64,000 bases of DNA from Pseudomonas umsongensis (GTDB lineage Bacteria; Pseudomonadota; Gammaproteobacteria; Pseudomonadales; Pseudomonadaceae): positions 806,001 to 870,000 of the forward strand of contig NZ_NIWU01000001.1 of assembly GCF_002236105.1 (NCBI RefSeq), written 5' to 3'. This document shows positions 49,840 through 58,762 of this stretch, one piece after another. A model generated the notes under the pieces. The model was given only the letters and a program-made list of their open reading frames with translations, did not search any database and had not been told where the DNA came from. Both the position numbers and the translations under genes were made by a program. Within the stretch, counting starts at the first letter, position 1, and each line of letters opens with the position of its first letter.

Positions 49840-50670
49840 ATGACTCCACGTTGGACCACGGCAGTACTGGACACCGACCAGCCCGGCGGCTGGGCGGTAG
49901 CGCGCAGCCCCGAAGGCTTTTTGTTCGATGACAACGGCGCGTTGTTTCCCCGCGAATGGCTCAAGCGCCAGGACCTGGCGATACTCGCCGAGCACGGCAT
50001 TGGCCATCTGGATGGCGAACCTGTCTATCTGCTGGAGTTGCGCGCCCACAGCGAGGTGCCGGGCTGTAACTGGAAAGGCTTGCGGGCGTTCATGCTTGAA
50101 GGCGATCACACGGTGTTCAAGGTCCTGGGTTACGCGGCGCAGATCGGCACCTGGGCCCGAGAGCACCGTTTTTGCGGCAACTGCGGCCAGGCCATGATCC
50201 AGGTGCCGCGTGAGCGGGCGATGTATTGCCAGCCGTGTGATTTACGCAGCTATCCACGGATTTCCCCAAGCATGATCGTGCTGGTGACGCGTGGCGATGA
50301 GGTGCTGCTGGCACGCTCGCCGCGCTTCGTCGCCGGGGTCTACAGCACGTTGGCAGGGTTTGCCGAACCTGGCGAATCGGCCGAGGATTGCCTGATTCGC
50401 GAAGTGCGTGAAGAAGTGCAGATCGAAGTGAAGAACGTCCAGTACCTGGGCAGCCAGTGCTGGCCGTTCCCGCACTCGATGATGCTCGGCTTCCATGCCG
50501 AATACGCCGGTGGCGAGATCGTCTGCCAGGAGGACGAGATCGAAGACGCCCAGTGGTTCAATGTGCATGATCTACCGCCGTTGCCGGCGTCACGTTCGAT
50601 CGCCCGCTACCTGATCGACGTCTACGTGGCGCGGCGCTTAGGCCACGCTGAACCAGTGTTGCCAGGCTAG
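49840..50670 (+). CDS. nudC: NAD(+) diphosphatase NudC
   Basis: Nudix hydrolase of 276 residues that cleaves NADH or NAD to NMN and AMP, and removes NAD caps from RNA 5' ends. The zinc ribbon is FCGNCG and YCQPCD. The Nudix box, GFAEPGES then [11 protein letters not shown], is complete. The NADH-type [11 protein letters not shown] motif follows, confirming NudC rather than another Nudix family. Its last 33 bases overlap the convergent TauE/SafE gene. Confidence 0.95.
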   Translation: MTPRWTTAVLDTDQPGGWAVARSPEGFLFDDNGALFPREWLKRQDLAILAEHGIGHLDGEPVYLLELRAHSEVPGCNWKGLRAFMLEGDHTVFKVLGYAAQIGTWAREHRFCGNCGQAMIQVPRERAMYCQPCDLRSYPRISPSMIVLVTRGDEVLLARSPRFVAGVYSTLAGFAEPGESAEDCLIREVREEVQIEVKNVQYLGSQCWPFPHSMMLGFHAEYAGGEIVCQEDEIEDAQWFNVHDLPPLPASRSIARYLIDVYVARRLGHAEPVLPG

Positions 50671-51417
50671 CCGGACGGTCAGGCCCAATACCACGGTGAT
50701 GAAAACCGGACGAATGAACTTCGCGCCACCGCTGATGGCGGTGCGGGCGCCGAAGAATGCCCCGACCATTACCGACAGGCCCATGCTCAGGCCGATGATC
50801 CAGTCCACCTGCCCGGAAAACACGAACACCGACAAGGCCGCAATGTTGCTGACGAAGTTCATGCTGCGTGCCACGCCGCTGGCCTTCACCAGATCGATCG
50901 GGTACATCAGCAGGCTGCTGACGGTCCAGAACGCGCCAGTACCGGGACCGGCCACGCCATCGTAGAAGCCAAGGCTGAAGCCTTGGGTCGATTGCCACTT
51001 TTTCCTGATCGGGGCGTTGCTGTCCAGCGGCGCTTTCGGCGTGCCACCGAACAAAAGATAGAGGCCACAGGCAAACACGATCACCGGCAGCATCTTGTTC
51101 AACCATTCGGCCGGCAGGTAATGAGCGACTACCGCACCGGTCAGTGCTCCGACCAGGGTGCCGACGATGGCGTGTGTCCACTGCCTGGGGTGGAACAACT
51201 TGCGGCGGTAAAAAGTGAAGCTGGCCGTGGCCGAGCCAAAGGTCGAACTGAGTTTGTTGGTGCCCAGCACCAGGTGCGGTGGCAGGCCAGCGGTCAGCAA
51301 GGCCGGGGTGGTCAACAAGCCGCCGCCTCCAGCGATGGCGTCGATGAAACCGGCAATGAAAGCGACAATGGCCAGGATGGCCAGGGTAGTGAGGTCAACG
51401 CTGAGTTCGAAAGGCAT
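50638..51417 (-). CDS. TauE/SafE (TSUP) family sulfite exporter-like permease
   Basis: Membrane protein of 259 residues with about eight helices. The N-terminal [20 protein letters not shown] and [11 protein letters not shown] and the second-half [15 protein letters not shown] are the duplicated family motifs. These proteins move sulfite, sulfoacetate or similar anions; a sulfur link fits the dimethylsulfone genes nearby, but this is inference. The gene is convergent with nudC and overlaps its end. Confidence 0.88.
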   Translation of the reverse strand: MPFELSVDLTTLAILAIVAFIAGFIDAIAGGGGLLTTPALLTAGLPPHLVLGTNKLSSTFGSATASFTFYRRKLFHPRQWTHAIVGTLVGALTGAVVAHYLPAEWLNKMLPVIVFACGLYLLFGGTPKAPLDSNAPIRKKWQSTQGFSLGFYDGVAGPGTGAFWTVSSLLMYPIDLVKASGVARSMNFVSNIAALSVFVFSGQVDWIIGLSMGLSVMVGAFFGARTAISGGAKFIRPVFITVVLGLTVRLAWQHWFSVA

Positions 51418-51516
51418 GGAATCGGCTTAATCGGCGGGGGGCAGCGAAGGGCTGCAGGGAAGGGCCGGTATCTTACCTTTATCCAACTCTTGCTGCGACC
51501 GCGCTGACGCAACCCC

Positions 51517-51605
51517 CTGTAGGAGCTGCCGCAGGCTGCGATCTTTGATCTTGTTTTTGAGGGGGCAAGATCAAAAGATCGCAGCCTGCGGCAGCTCCTA
51601 CGGGG
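51517..51605. repeat. REP inverted pair (type A)
   Basis: Type A arms separated by about 30 bases, between the TSUP gene and the end of the SfnB/C-like gene. Confidence 0.9.
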
Positions 51606-51612
51606 ATCGGGC

Positions 51613-52854
51613 TCAGATTTTACGGTCAGGCCCATTGCCGATCTGCCACACGAATGGCGGCTCGGTCCGGTTGATTTCCCAGTCCCCGACAATCCGCGAC
51701 TTGTAGATCACCGGATTGTGCGACGACACGGTACGCGCATTGCGCCAGTGCCGATCCAGCGATTTGCCCTGGCGAATATCCGAAGCCCCCAGCGCATTGA
51801 ACAACTGCGTGGACGCGCGCTGGATCAACTCCGTGACCACCACCTGTGCTTTCGCCGATTCGATTTCCGCTGCGACGTTTGCCGAACGCTCCCATTGTTC
51901 ATCGCCGGCGAACCGCGCCAGATAAGCCTGTTGTGCCGGCTGCGCCGCCCGCAAAGTGGCGGCCTCGGCGGCATACACCCACGCGGCAATATCGCCGACC
52001 ACTTGCTGGACCTGCGCATCCTCACTGACGCGCTGGGCATTGCCATGGCTGTAGATGCGTTGGCGTTCGCGCACCTGCCGGGACACATCGCGCAACGCCG
52101 CACGGCCGATCCCGGCCAGGGTTGCCAGCAACACCAACTGATAAAACGCGGTCTGGTACTTGAAGCGCGTAGCGAAGTCGATGATGTTTTGTGCGTCCAC
52201 CTCGGCGTCGACAAAGCGCGACGTGCCGCTGCCCGTGGTGCGCTGGCCGAACCCGTCCCAGTCGTCGCTTTGCACGATCCCAGGCTGGCGGGTGCGCACC
52301 GCGGCAATCACGTCGCCACCGGTATCGCTACGTTGGGCATAGACATCGATCCAGTCGGAAAACAGGCTACCGGTGCTGTAGAACTTCTCGCCGTTCAGCC
52401 GCCATTGCTCGCCATGGAGCGACACCTTGGTGATGACGTCGCCAATCTCCACGTTGCCGATTTCGGTCCAGGCGCAACCGACGACGTCACCGTCTACAAA
52501 CCGTTTGAACCAGATGTCCCGGGCCGCGCCAGGCGGGGAATTGAGGCGATCTTCGGCAAAGGCGAAGTGACCGCGCAATGCCTGCGGAATGTTCGAGTCA
52601 GCCTCGGCCAGTTCGATCAACAACTCAACCAGCTGCGGCAGCGAGGCGCCGCCACCGCCGTATTCAACGGGCACCCGCACTGCGCCAAAGCCAGCGTCCT
52701 TGAGCCATTGGATCGGCTCATGGGGCAGGGTGCGCGACTGCTCGCGTTCGAGGGCACCTTCGGCGATTCGCTGGAAAATCGGGCGATACCGGGCGGCCAG
52801 CGCTTCGTAGTCAGTGCCGATGGACAGCGGGTTGATTACCTGGTGTTCGGTCAT
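51613..52854 (-). CDS. Acyl-CoA-dehydrogenase-fold monooxygenase (SfnB/SfnC/MsuC-like)
   Basis: A 413-residue flavoprotein of the group that includes DszC, MsuC and SfnC, which use reduced FMN to oxidise organosulfur compounds. RVPVEYGGGGASLPQLVELL, CAWTEIG and LNGEKFYSTGS are typical of the fold, and the C-terminus ends VWQIGNGPDRKI. The family is related to acyl-CoA dehydrogenases but lacks need for acyl-CoA. It is divergent from sfnG and has a sigma-54-type promoter, so it should act in sulfone or sulfonate use under sulfur limitation. AAGGAGC precedes ATG 52854; the longer frame to 52911 has no better site. The exact subfamily is not certain. Confidence 0.82.
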   Translation of the reverse strand: MTEHQVINPLSIGTDYEALAARYRPIFQRIAEGALEREQSRTLPHEPIQWLKDAGFGAVRVPVEYGGGGASLPQLVELLIELAEADSNIPQALRGHFAFAEDRLNSPPGAARDIWFKRFVDGDVVGCAWTEIGNVEIGDVITKVSLHGEQWRLNGEKFYSTGSLFSDWIDVYAQRSDTGGDVIAAVRTRQPGIVQSDDWDGFGQRTTGSGTSRFVDAEVDAQNIIDFATRFKYQTAFYQLVLLATLAGIGRAALRDVSRQVRERQRIYSHGNAQRVSEDAQVQQVVGDIAAWVYAAEAATLRAAQPAQQAYLARFAGDEQWERSANVAAEIESAKAQVVVTELIQRASTQLFNALGASDIRQGKSLDRHWRNARTVSSHNPVIYKSRIVGDWEINRTEPPFVWQIGNGPDRKI

Positions 52855-52906
52855 GGAAACAGCTCCTTGGCTGGGCAGAAAAAATGATGTTTGTGCAAGG
52901 AGCGAT

Positions 52907-52922
52907 TGCACAGTCCATGCCG
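52907..52922 (-). promoter_or_regulatory. Sigma-54-type promoter of the SfnB/C-like gene
   Basis: Minus strand CGGCATGGACTGTGCA: GG and GC are 10 bases apart, as in TGGCACG-N4-TTGCA. It lies 52 bases before the start codon. Confidence 0.65.
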
Positions 52923-53027
52923 GAGGCTAACGCGTGGATTTACTGGCCGGCGCTAATACCATGACGTCCTCAACTGTTGCCGGATCAACAGTGCATCAGC
53001 AAATTGCTTCTGACACAGCTCAATCAT

Positions 53028-53118
53028 TGTGGGAGCGAGCCTGCTCGCGAAGGGGCCATCCGACTCAACATCGATGTTGACAGACAAGCCGCCTTCGCGA
53101 GCAGGCTCGCTCCCACAA
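53028..53118. repeat. REP inverted pair (type B) between divergent promoters
   Basis: Arms TGTGGGAGCGAGCCTGCTCG and GCGAGCAGGCTCGCTCCCAC, 45 bases apart, between the two sigma-54 promoter candidates, where activator sites would be expected. Confidence 0.9.
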
Positions 53119-53156
53119 GGGGATCTCGTTCGGTTCAGGGAAGTCGTTGCAGGCAC

Positions 53157-53172
53157 TGGCACGCTTGCTGCT
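53157..53172 (+). promoter_or_regulatory. Sigma-54-type promoter of sfnG
   Basis: TGGCACGCTTGCTGCT matches TGGCACG-N4-(T)TGCT with the exact GG-N10-GC spacing, 40 bases before the sfnG start. Confidence 0.75.
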
Positions 53173-53211
53173 CTACCCCTGGGACATTCCCAATGTCCCG
53201 AGGACACGCCA

Positions 53212-54306
53212 ATGAGTCAGCAAGCCGTCAAATTCGCCTACTGGGTACCGAACGTCAGCGGAGGGCTGGTGGTCAGCAAGATCGAGCAACGGACCCACTG
53301 GGGCATCGACTACAACCGCAAACTGGCGCAACTGGCCGAAGAGGCGGGGTTCGAATATGCGCTCACGCAGATTCGCTTCACTGCCGGTTACGGCGCCGAA
53401 TACCAGCATGAGTCCGTCGCCTTCAGCCATGCATTGCTGGCCGCCACCCACAAACTGAAAGTCATCGCCGCGATCCTGCCGGGGCCATGGCAACCGGCAC
53501 TGGCGGCCAAGCAACTGGCGACCATCGATCAACTGACCAACGGCCGGGTGGCGGTCAATATCGTCAGCGGATGGTTCAAGGGCGAATTCCAGGCCATTGG
53601 CGAGCATTGGCTGGAGCACGACGAACGCTATCGCCGTTCCGAAGAGTTCATTCGCTCGCTCAGAGGCGTGTGGACCGAGGACAACTTCACCTTTCGCGGC
53701 GATTTCTATCGTTTTGACAACTACAGCCTCAAGCCAAAGCCACTCGGCCTGCCGGAGATCTTCCAGGGCGGCAGTTCCCGTGCGGCGCGGGACATGGCAG
53801 CGCGGGTGTCGGACTGGTACTTCACCAACGGCAATACCCCGGAAGGCATCAAGGCCCAGGTCGACGACATTCGCGCCAAGGCCGCGGCGAACAATCACTC
53901 GGTGAAGGTTGGCGTAAACGCCTTTGTCATCGCCCGCGATACCGAAGAAGAGGCGCGAGCGGTGCTGGCGCAGATCATCGACCAGGCCGATCCGCAGGCA
54001 GTGAATGCCTTTGGTGATGCGGCGAAACAGGCGGGCAGGGCATCACCCGAAGGTGAAGGCAATTGGGCCAAGTCGACGTTCGAGGACCTGGTGCAGTACA
54101 ACGACGGCTTCAAGACCAACCTGATCGGTACGCCGCAACAGATCGCCGAGCGCATCGTCGCATTGAAAGCGGTGGGTGTAGACCTGGTACTGGCGGGGTT
54201 CCTGCACTTTCTGGAAGAAGTCGAATACTTCGGCAAGCGGGTGTTGCCGCTGGTGCGTGAGTTGGAGGCCAAGGCGCTGGTGAAGCCGCAATCAGCCGTC
54301 GCCTGA
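53212..54306 (+). CDS. sfnG: Dimethylsulfone monooxygenase SfnG
   Basis: FMNH2-dependent luciferase-fold monooxygenase of 364 residues that converts dimethyl sulfone to methanesulfinate, giving sulfur to the cell. FAYWVPNVSGGLVVSKIEQR, HKLKVIAAILPG, RVAVNIVSGWFKGEF and EIFQGGSSRAARDMAA are typical of the SfnG branch and the flavin site. In P. putida the homologue needs RpoN and the activator SfnR, which fits the promoter found here; no sfnR is in the window. ATG 53212 follows GAGGACAC. A nested palindrome follows the stop. Confidence 0.94.
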   Translation: MSQQAVKFAYWVPNVSGGLVVSKIEQRTHWGIDYNRKLAQLAEEAGFEYALTQIRFTAGYGAEYQHESVAFSHALLAATHKLKVIAAILPGPWQPALAAKQLATIDQLTNGRVAVNIVSGWFKGEFQAIGEHWLEHDERYRRSEEFIRSLRGVWTEDNFTFRGDFYRFDNYSLKPKPLGLPEIFQGGSSRAARDMAARVSDWYFTNGNTPEGIKAQVDDIRAKAAANNHSVKVGVNAFVIARDTEEEARAVLAQIIDQADPQAVNAFGDAAKQAGRASPEGEGNWAKSTFEDLVQYNDGFKTNLIGTPQQIAERIVALKAVGVDLVLAGFLHFLEEVEYFGKRVLPLVRELEAKALVKPQSAVA

Positions 54307-54313
54307 ACACGAC

Positions 54314-54422
54314 TGATCGTTCCCACGCTCTGCGTGGGAACGCCTCACCGGACGCTCCGCGTCCGCTTCAGGGACGCGGAGCGTCCCGGGCTGCATTCCC
54401 ACGCAGAGCGTGGGAACGATCA
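54314..54422. repeat. Nested palindrome (type C units around two smaller hairpins)
   Basis: Outer arms are type C palindromes (TGATCGTTCCCACGC... and ...GCGTGGGAACGATCA). Inside are GACGC-tcc-GCGTC and GGGACGC-gga-GCGTCCC, which are also mutual inverses. It lies between the convergent sfnG and NTF2-like genes. Confidence 0.9.
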
Positions 54423-54430
54423 GTGCCGGG

Positions 54431-54907
54431 TTACAGGCCGAGGTCCGACAGGCTCGGATGGTCGTCAGGACGACGCCCCAGCGGCCAGTGGAACTTGCGC
54501 TCGCTTTCCTTGATCGGCATGTCGTTGATGCAGGCGAAGCGCCGCGCCATCAGGCCGTCTTCGTTGAACTCCCAGTTTTCGTTGCCATAGGAGCGGAACC
54601 AGTTGCCCGAATCGTCGTGCCATTCATAGGCGTAACGCACGGCGATGCGGTTATCGGTAAACGCCCAAAGCTCCTTGATCAGGCGATAATCCAGTTCCTT
54701 GGCCCATTTGCGCGTCAGAAAGCCCTTGGCTTCTTCGCGGTTGTAGGCGAACTCGGCGCGGTTTCGCCATTTCGTGTCCAGGGTGTAGGCCAGCGAAACG
54801 CGTTCCGGGTCGCGGGAGTTCCAGCCATCTTCAGCCAGGCGAACTTTTTCAATGGCCGATTCACGGGTGAACGGCGGCAATGGCGGACGAACTTCGGCGT
54901 TAGACAT
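54431..54907 (-). CDS. NTF2-like protein, DUF1348 family
   Basis: Small cone-fold protein of 158 residues. [38 protein letters not shown] and [19 protein letters not shown] are typical of DUF1348. The family is widespread but has no firm function. GGGAGACATGAA precedes ATG 54907. It starts 57 bases after the TetR gene on the same strand and is probably controlled by it. Confidence 0.88.
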   Translation of the reverse strand: MSNAEVRPPLPPFTRESAIEKVRLAEDGWNSRDPERVSLAYTLDTKWRNRAEFAYNREEAKGFLTRKWAKELDYRLIKELWAFTDNRIAVRYAYEWHDDSGNWFRSYGNENWEFNEDGLMARRFACINDMPIKESERKFHWPLGRRPDDHPSLSDLGL

Positions 54908-54963
54908 TTCATGTCTCCCTATTAAATTAAAGTTCAAGCAAGTTGTCGGTCTTGATCAAGTTA

Positions 54964-55527
54964 TTACAGGCCCAATAACTTCCGCGCCATGCATTGCGCA
55001 TTATCGGCAGCCCTGTGGTCACCCATGACAAGTGCGACGGTAATGGCTCCGTCGATCAGGATCAGCAGCTGTTTGGCCAGCGTCTGCGGATCTTCAGCGC
55101 CATATTCGGTACACAGCTCGCACACGTAGTCGAGCAGCTTCTGTTTGTGGTCCCTGGCGACCAGGCGAACCGGGTCTCGCGGATCGCCGGTTTCACCGCT
55201 GGTGTTGATGAATGCGCAGCCGCGAAAGCCTTCGCTGGCGAACCAGGACGTGAGTACGGTGAACAGGTTGAGCAGGCGTTCGGCTGGCGTTTGGGCCTGT
55301 CCGACTTCGCTTCTGTACCACTGCATCCAGCGTTCATCCCGGCGTTGCAGGGCGGCGACGGTCAGCTCCTCCTTGTTGGCGAAGTAGCGATAGATACTTT
55401 TTCTGGAGACGCCGGCGGTTTTCACCAGGAGATCCATGCCCGTGGCGGCAATGCCACTTTTGTAGATCAACTTTTCGGTGACATCCAGAATGATGTCGCG
55501 TGTGTCGTTGCTGGTTATCTTGTTCAT
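54964..55527 (-). CDS. TetR/AcrR family repressor
   Basis: A 187-residue regulator. The N-terminal helix-turn-helix is ATGMDLLVKTAGVSRKSIYR followed by YFANKEELTVAALQRRD. The C-terminal ligand domain has no recognised ligand. A perfect 14-bp palindrome lies 12 bases before its start codon and is the likely operator. It should control itself and the NTF2-like gene that follows. Confidence 0.92.
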   Translation of the reverse strand: MNKITSNDTRDIILDVTEKLIYKSGIAATGMDLLVKTAGVSRKSIYRYFANKEELTVAALQRRDERWMQWYRSEVGQAQTPAERLLNLFTVLTSWFASEGFRGCAFINTSGETGDPRDPVRLVARDHKQKLLDYVCELCTEYGAEDPQTLAKQLLILIDGAITVALVMGDHRAADNAQCMARKLLGL

Positions 55528-55538
55528 GTGACTACAGT

Positions 55539-55552
55539 AGAACGATCGTTCT
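55539..55552. promoter_or_regulatory. TetR-type operator palindrome
   Basis: AGAACGATCGTTCT is perfectly self-complementary and lies just upstream of the tetR-like gene. Confidence 0.75.
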
Positions 55553-55571
55553 CCTTGGTCAACCTGTTCTT

Positions 55572-55645
55572 GAGATCAAAAGATCGCAGCCTTCGGCAGC
55601 GCCTACACCGATCTCTGTAGGAGCTGCCGCAGGCTGCGATCTTTT
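55572..55645. repeat. REP inverted pair (type A variant)
   Basis: One arm carries CTTCGGCAGCGCCTAC in place of CTGCGGCAGCTCCTAC, so the pair has diverged. It lies between the divergent TetR and pssA genes. Confidence 0.85.
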
Positions 55646-55730
55646 ATAGGGTATGAGCCTCATCGCAAGACCCGAACCGAACGATGGTGTAAGCTCTCGG
55701 GTTCTTCGGATTCGACCCATTGCGAGCCCT

Positions 55731-57074
55731 ATGCCGTCGCTTTTCAAACGCCCCCTGCTGCCAAAACTGCGCAGTTTTCCGCTGACCGCCGATGCCGTCA
55801 CCATCCTCTCTGGCGCCGCCGAGTTCCGCCGTTGCCTGCTGGAAAAAATCGCCAGCGCCACCCAGCGCATCTATATCGTTGCGCTGTATCTGCAACAGGA
55901 CGAGGCCGGCCAGGAAATTCTCGATGCCTTGCACGCGGCCAAGCTGGCGCGGCCGGAACTGGAAGTGGCGGTGGTCGTTGACTGGCTGCGCGCTCAGCGC
56001 GGGCTGATCGGTGCCGGCAAGCAGCCGGGCAATTCGGCCTGGTATCAGGAAATGACCCGCACCCACCAAAGCGTGGTGCCGGTGTACGGCGTGCCCGTGC
56101 AGACCCGCGAGCTGTTTGGCGTGTTGCACTTGAAGGGTTTTGTCATCGATGACTGCGTGATCTACAGCGGTGCGAGCCTGAACAACGTCTACCTGCACAA
56201 GTTCGACAAGTACCGGTATGACCGTTACCACCTGCTGCACAACCGCGCGCTGGCCGACTCGATGCATCACCTGGTGCAGCACGGCCTGGTGGCTTCAAAG
56301 GCGGTGCATCGCCTGGACCTGCCAAACCTGCCGACCACCCGCAGCCTGCGCAACGACATCGGCGACCTGCGCAGCCGTCTCAAGCACGCGGCCTACGACA
56401 CGACCCAGGGCACCACGGACAAAGATGGCCTGTCGGTCAGCCCGCTGCTGGGCGTAGGCAAGAACAACCCGTTGAGCCGGGTGATTGGCGAGCTGATCGG
56501 CAGCGCCCGGCAGCAGCTGACCATCTGCACGCCATATTTCAACCTGCCCTTGGCGGTGACCCGGGAAATCAACCGGGCGCTGGCCAGGGGTGTGAAGATC
56601 GACATCGTGGTCGGAGACAAGACCGCCAACGATTTCTACATTCCACCCAGCGAACCGTTCAAGGTGATCTCGGCGCTGCCGTATCTCTACGAGATCAGCC
56701 TGCGCCGCTTTGCCAAGCGGCATCAACGCAACATCGACAGCGGACAGTTGAACCTGCACCTGTGGAAGGACGGCGACAACACCTACCACCTCAAGGGCAT
56801 GTGGGTCGATCAGCGCTACACCTTGCTGACCGGCAATAACCTCAATCCGCGGGCGTTCCGTCTCGACCTGGAAAACGCCTTGCTGATCGATGATCCGCAA
56901 AACGAATTGCTCGAACCACGCCGCGCCGAGCTGGCACAGATCTTCCAGCACACCCGGCGCATCGAGCGCTACCAGGACCTGCAAACCCTGCCGGATTACC
57001 CGGCAGGGGTGGCGAAGTTTCTCAAGCGGGTAAGCCGGGTGCGCATCGAGCGGTTGCTCTACCGCATTCTTTAG
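55731..57074 (+). CDS. pssA: CDP-diacylglycerol-serine O-phosphatidyltransferase PssA
   Basis: Phospholipase-D-type phosphatidylserine synthase of 447 residues, which makes phosphatidylserine on the way to phosphatidylethanolamine. Two HKD-type motifs are visible: LHLKGFVIDD with GASLNNVYLHKFDKYR, and TYHLKGMWVDQ with GNNLNPRAFRLD. Length and C-terminus LLYRIL match the Gram-negative type. ATG 55731 (MPSLFKRPLLPKL) is chosen by family length; the frame is open from 55653, and no strong ribosome-binding site decides it. Confidence 0.94.
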   Translation: MPSLFKRPLLPKLRSFPLTADAVTILSGAAEFRRCLLEKIASATQRIYIVALYLQQDEAGQEILDALHAAKLARPELEVAVVVDWLRAQRGLIGAGKQPGNSAWYQEMTRTHQSVVPVYGVPVQTRELFGVLHLKGFVIDDCVIYSGASLNNVYLHKFDKYRYDRYHLLHNRALADSMHHLVQHGLVASKAVHRLDLPNLPTTRSLRNDIGDLRSRLKHAAYDTTQGTTDKDGLSVSPLLGVGKNNPLSRVIGELIGSARQQLTICTPYFNLPLAVTREINRALARGVKIDIVVGDKTANDFYIPPSEPFKVISALPYLYEISLRRFAKRHQRNIDSGQLNLHLWKDGDNTYHLKGMWVDQRYTLLTGNNLNPRAFRLDLENALLIDDPQNELLEPRRAELAQIFQHTRRIERYQDLQTLPDYPAGVAKFLKRVSRVRIERLLYRIL

Positions 57075-57099
57075 AAGCTGTAGCGCGACCACTGACGCC

Positions 57100-57190
57100 A
57101 TCGCGAGCAGGCTCGCTCCCACAGTGTCCGATGTGAACACAAATTATGTGTACATCATCAATCACTGTGGGAGCGAGCCTGCTCGCGAAG
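57100..57190. repeat. REP inverted pair (type B)
   Basis: Arms GCGAGCAGGCTCGCTCCCAC and TGTGGGAGCGAGCCTGCTCG, in opposite order to the copies at 5.35 and 53.0 kb. Confidence 0.88.
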
Positions 57191-57205
57191 AGGCCCGTCC
57201 AGGCA

Positions 57206-57304
57206 CTACAACACTCCATTCAACCCAAGCTTGCCCCGCATCATCGACAGATCTTCAGCCAGCATATTCACCAGCCCAACCAGCGCCTTGCGATCGTCTT
57301 CGCC
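57206..57304 (-). pseudogene. Possible gene remnant (C-terminal fragment)
   Basis: The minus strand reads GEDDRKALVGLVNMLAEDLS and on to GKLGLNGVL before TAG. Composition and codon use look like a real protein end, but upstream the frame runs into a REP arm and there is no start. It may be what is left of a gene cut by the repeat. Confidence 0.35.
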
Positions 57305-57387
57305 GGCAAGCCTGGCTCCTACAGGCAAGCCAGGCGATGCAGCGTGTCTGTTGCACCGCGATATCGTTTTTCGCGGGCAAATCGGGA

Positions 57388-58542
57388 TCAGCCGTTACGA
57401 TGCCGCAAACTGCGCTCCATCCGAGCAATCCCTTCTTCCAGCATCGACCGCGGGCAGCCGAAGTTCAGGCGCACGAACTGTTGGCAGCCATCGCCGAAAT
57501 CCAGGCCTGGGCTCAAGCCGACCTTGGCCTGTTCGAGGAAGAACTGTTGCGGGTTATCCAACCCGAGAGCCGAGCAATCGAGCCAGGCCAGGTAGGTGCT
57601 TTGCGGCACATTCATCGTAATGCCCGGTAAACGGCTGCGCACGGCGTCGACCAGGTAATCGCGGTTGCCCTGCAGGTAGTCCTTCAGCGCGGCCAGCCAG
57701 GGGGCGGCTTCGCTGTAGGCGACGCGGGTGGCTTCCATGCCCAGTGGATTGACGCTGTCGACCATGCCGCAACGGGCGTGATTGACCTTCTCGCGCAGGT
57801 GGCGATCCTGGATGATCATGAACGAGGTTTTCAGGCCGGCGATGTTGTAGGCCTTGCTGGCCGACATCAGCGTGATGGTGCGCTGGGCGATTTGGGGGCT
57901 CAGGGACGCCATCGGCAGGTGTTGGCGACCGTCAAAGCACAGTTCGGCGTGGATCTCGTCAGAAATGATCCAGGCCTCGTTGGCCAGGCAGATGTCGGCA
58001 ATGGCTTGCAGTTCATCCCGGGCGAAGGCTTTGCCCAACGGATTGTGCGGGTTGCTCAGGAGCAGCGCGCCGCCGCCTTCCAGGGATTCGTTCAAGGTCG
58101 CCAATGGCGTGGCGTAGGTGCCGTCGGGCTGCGGGTCGAAGCCCAGCTCGACCTTGTTCAGGCCCCAATGACCCGCTGCGTGACGCAGGGGCGGGTAGTT
58201 GGGAACCTGCACCACTACATTCTGTGCCGGCTGTACCAGCGCCTTGAGCGCCATGTTGAAGCCCGACTCGACGCCCGGCAGGAAGATCAGCTCTTGCGGC
58301 TCGACGCGCCAGGCGTACTTGTTCCACAAATCGGCAACGATGGCTTCGCGCAAATCGTCCTTGGCCACGCTGTAGCCGAGCAACGGGTGTTCCAGGCGCT
58401 TTTGCAGGGCCTGGATGATCATCGGCGGCGCGGCGAAATCCATGTCGGCGACCCACATCGGCAGCACATCGGTCGGGTAACGGCTCCACTTGGTGCTACC
58501 AGTGCCGTGGCGGTCGAACACCTGATCAAAATCGAAAGTCAT
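57388..58542 (-). CDS. patB: MalY/PatB-type cystathionine beta-lyase (C-S lyase)
   Basis: PLP-dependent fold-type I enzyme of 384 residues that cleaves carbon-sulfur bonds in cystathionine or cysteine conjugates. The N-terminus MTFDFDQVFDRHGTGSTKWS and PMWVADMDF are typical of the group. The PLP-lysine lies in LMSASKAYNIAGLKTSF and NPHNPLGKAF is also conserved. ATG 58542 is preferred over the frame to 58650 because it matches the family start. The gene is divergent from fdnG. Confidence 0.9.
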   Translation of the reverse strand: MTFDFDQVFDRHGTGSTKWSRYPTDVLPMWVADMDFAAPPMIIQALQKRLEHPLLGYSVAKDDLREAIVADLWNKYAWRVEPQELIFLPGVESGFNMALKALVQPAQNVVVQVPNYPPLRHAAGHWGLNKVELGFDPQPDGTYATPLATLNESLEGGGALLLSNPHNPLGKAFARDELQAIADICLANEAWIISDEIHAELCFDGRQHLPMASLSPQIAQRTITLMSASKAYNIAGLKTSFMIIQDRHLREKVNHARCGMVDSVNPLGMEATRVAYSEAAPWLAALKDYLQGNRDYLVDAVRSRLPGITMNVPQSTYLAWLDCSALGLDNPQQFFLEQAKVGLSPGLDFGDGCQQFVRLNFGCPRSMLEEGIARMERSLRHRNG

Positions 58543-58718
58543 GCGCAGTCTCGTAAACGCTGGGTTGGAATGGCAACCATGATAATCGCCAAGCCCCTGT
58601 GGGTGCGAGCAAGGATGTCGATGGTTGCTCGACGGTCGGTTTTCACACAAGACGCGTACCCATTGTCTACAGTTTCAGGTGTCGGTAGCGAGACTGCCGC
58701 CACCGTGATTGTCCAGAA

Positions 58719-58741
58719 AAATCCGGCAACGCACCGGATTT
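58719..58741 (+). promoter_or_regulatory. Leader hairpin ahead of fdnG
   Basis: AAATCCGG and CCGGATTT enclose CAACGCA, ending 10 bases before the AAGGAG ribosome-binding site. It could protect the messenger or take part in control. Confidence 0.5.
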
Positions 58742-58762
58742 CCACCTGATAAGGAGTGCACG

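Larger units (their letters stand above)
57075..57387. other. Gap with REP pair and coding debris
   Basis: Holds the type B REP pair at 57100-57190, an orphan coding-like tail at 57206-57304, and a single REP-like arm (GCCGGCAAGCCTGGCTCCTA) at 57302-57325. No complete gene is seen. Confidence 0.6.

Noticed and set aside
53028..53118. Repeated arms that might suggest a CRISPR
   Set aside because: Only two inverted arms per site, no direct repeats with regular spacers and no cas genes.
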